64,000 nt of DNA from Micromonospora pattaloongensis. Lineage in GTDB: Bacteria > Actinomycetota > Actinomycetes > Mycobacteriales > Micromonosporaceae. The notes under the pieces were generated by a model that had not been told where the DNA came from, ran no database searches, and saw only the letters and a list, made by a program, of their open reading frames with translations. Where the stretch lies: positions 1,116,001 through 1,180,000 of the forward strand of contig NZ_FNPH01000001.1 in NCBI RefSeq assembly GCF_900107255.1. Reading direction: 5' to 3'. Both the position numbers and the translations under genes were made by a program. Positions 63,580-64,000 of this stretch are shown piece after piece; within the stretch, counting starts at the first letter, position 1; each line of letters starts with the position of its first letter.

Positions 63580-64000
63580 GTGGAGACGGTACGTCGCGTC
63601 GCGATTCTCGGAGGCAATCGGATCCCGTTCGCCCGGTCGAACAGCCGCTACGCCGCCGCGTCCAACCAGGACATGCTGACCGCCGCGCTCGACGGGCTGG
63701 TCGCCCGGTTCGGGCTGGCCGGCGAGCGGCTCGGCGAGGTGGTCGCGGGCGCGGTGCTCAAGCACGCCCGGGACTTCAACCTGACCCGTGAGGTGGTGCT
63801 CGGCTCGAAACTCGACCCCCGCACCCCGGCGTACGACATCCAGCAGGCCTGCGGCACGGGCCTGGAGGCGGCGATCCTGGTCGCCAACAAGATCGCCCTC
63901 GGGCAGATCGACGTCGGCATCGCCGGCGGCGTCGACACCACCTCGGACGCGCCGCTGGCGCTCAACGAGGAGATGCGTCGGACGCTGCTGAAGATCAACT
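63580..64000 (+). CDS. Acetyl-CoA acetyltransferase / thiolase, N-terminal part (3' end outside window)
   Basis: 140 residues are visible from GTG 63580, with TTGGAGG 7 nt upstream. The N-terminal GGNRIPFARSNSRYAAASNQDMLTAAL and the nucleophile region YDIQQACGTGLEAA (Cys91), then GVDTTSDAPLALNE, are typical of degradative thiolases (FadA/FadI type). It would cleave 3-oxoacyl-CoA, completing a set with the dehydratase and reductase encoded divergently. The rest of the gene lies beyond the window. Confidence 0.92.
   Translation, partial: METVRRVAILGGNRIPFARSNSRYAAASNQDMLTAALDGLVARFGLAGERLGEVVAGAVLKHARDFNLTREVVLGSKLDPRTPAYDIQQACGTGLEAAILVANKIALGQIDVGIAGGVDTTSDAPLALNEEMRRTLLKIN

Overview
The window is a very GC-rich actinobacterial chromosome segment. 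GTG starts are common, Shine-Dalgarno motifs are strong, and several genes look leaderless, with a TANNNT -10 box 6-8 nt before the start codon. DUF6458, DUF3151, DUF2617, DUF4247 and SigE-family/LCP genes, an HspR-controlled dnaK operon and a bkd-type dehydrogenase set together suggest Micromonosporaceae (Actinoplanes or Micromonospora relatives). This is inference from gene content. No rRNA, tRNA, CRISPR array, insertion sequence or prophage is visible, so the segment looks like core chromosome.

Layout. 1-3.1 kb: the end of an acyl-CoA dehydrogenase gene, two DUF6458 paralogues around a SixA-like phosphatase, and a TrhA/hemolysin III membrane protein. 3.1-9.5 kb: an orphan pxpA, a thioredoxin-NHL protein, a giant disordered LppU-like membrane protein and a 46-residue protein. 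9.5-13.2 kb: an E1alpha-E1beta-E2 2-oxoacid dehydrogenase operon. 13.6-21.6 kb: a proline-rich membrane protein, a secreted M28 peptidase, a conserved unknown and two overlapping membrane GTPase genes. 21.7-32.7 kb: the heat-shock block dnaK-grpE-dnaJ-hspR and clpB, each preceded by an HspR inverted repeat (HAIR), with a KhtTU-like K+/H+ antiporter pair and a lipoprotein between them. 32.9-37.3 kb: a tightly overlapping six-gene cassette (DUF4178, DUF2617, DUF4247, DUF350, a TM protein and a membrane-embedded spermidine-synthase-like enzyme) of unknown function. 37.4-47.9 kb: membrane proteins, a short-chain dehydrogenase, pyrE, an ArsR regulator, a SigE-family sigma factor coupled to an LCP protein, a holin-like protein, fba, a LOG-like Rossmann protein and DUF3151. 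47.9-55 kb: an EspI-like MinD ATPase, a degenerate diacylglycerol-kinase-like protein, purA, an AbiEi/DUF559-like gene flanked by two related palindromes, and purD. 55-64 kb: DUF2267 and DUF2795, a lipid-metabolism region (acyl-CoA synthetase, acyl-CoA dehydrogenase, SCP2, TetR, MaoC, FabG4-like, thiolase) and a secreted pectate lyase.

Regulatory logic readable from the DNA: HspR probably represses dnaK and clpB through HAIR sites. A TetR regulator probably controls itself and the divergent SCP2-acyl-CoA dehydrogenase operon through a 32-bp palindrome. Shorter relatives of that site lie before the FabG4/thiolase pair and before trhA. The pectate lyase has a LacI-type operator. Most operon ends carry long-armed hairpins lacking a U-tract. 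A subset with GATC-containing, less GC-rich arms may be dispersed palindromic elements. The two features most worth a second look are the DUF4178-DUF350-SpeE cassette and the pair of related palindromes around the DUF559-like gene.
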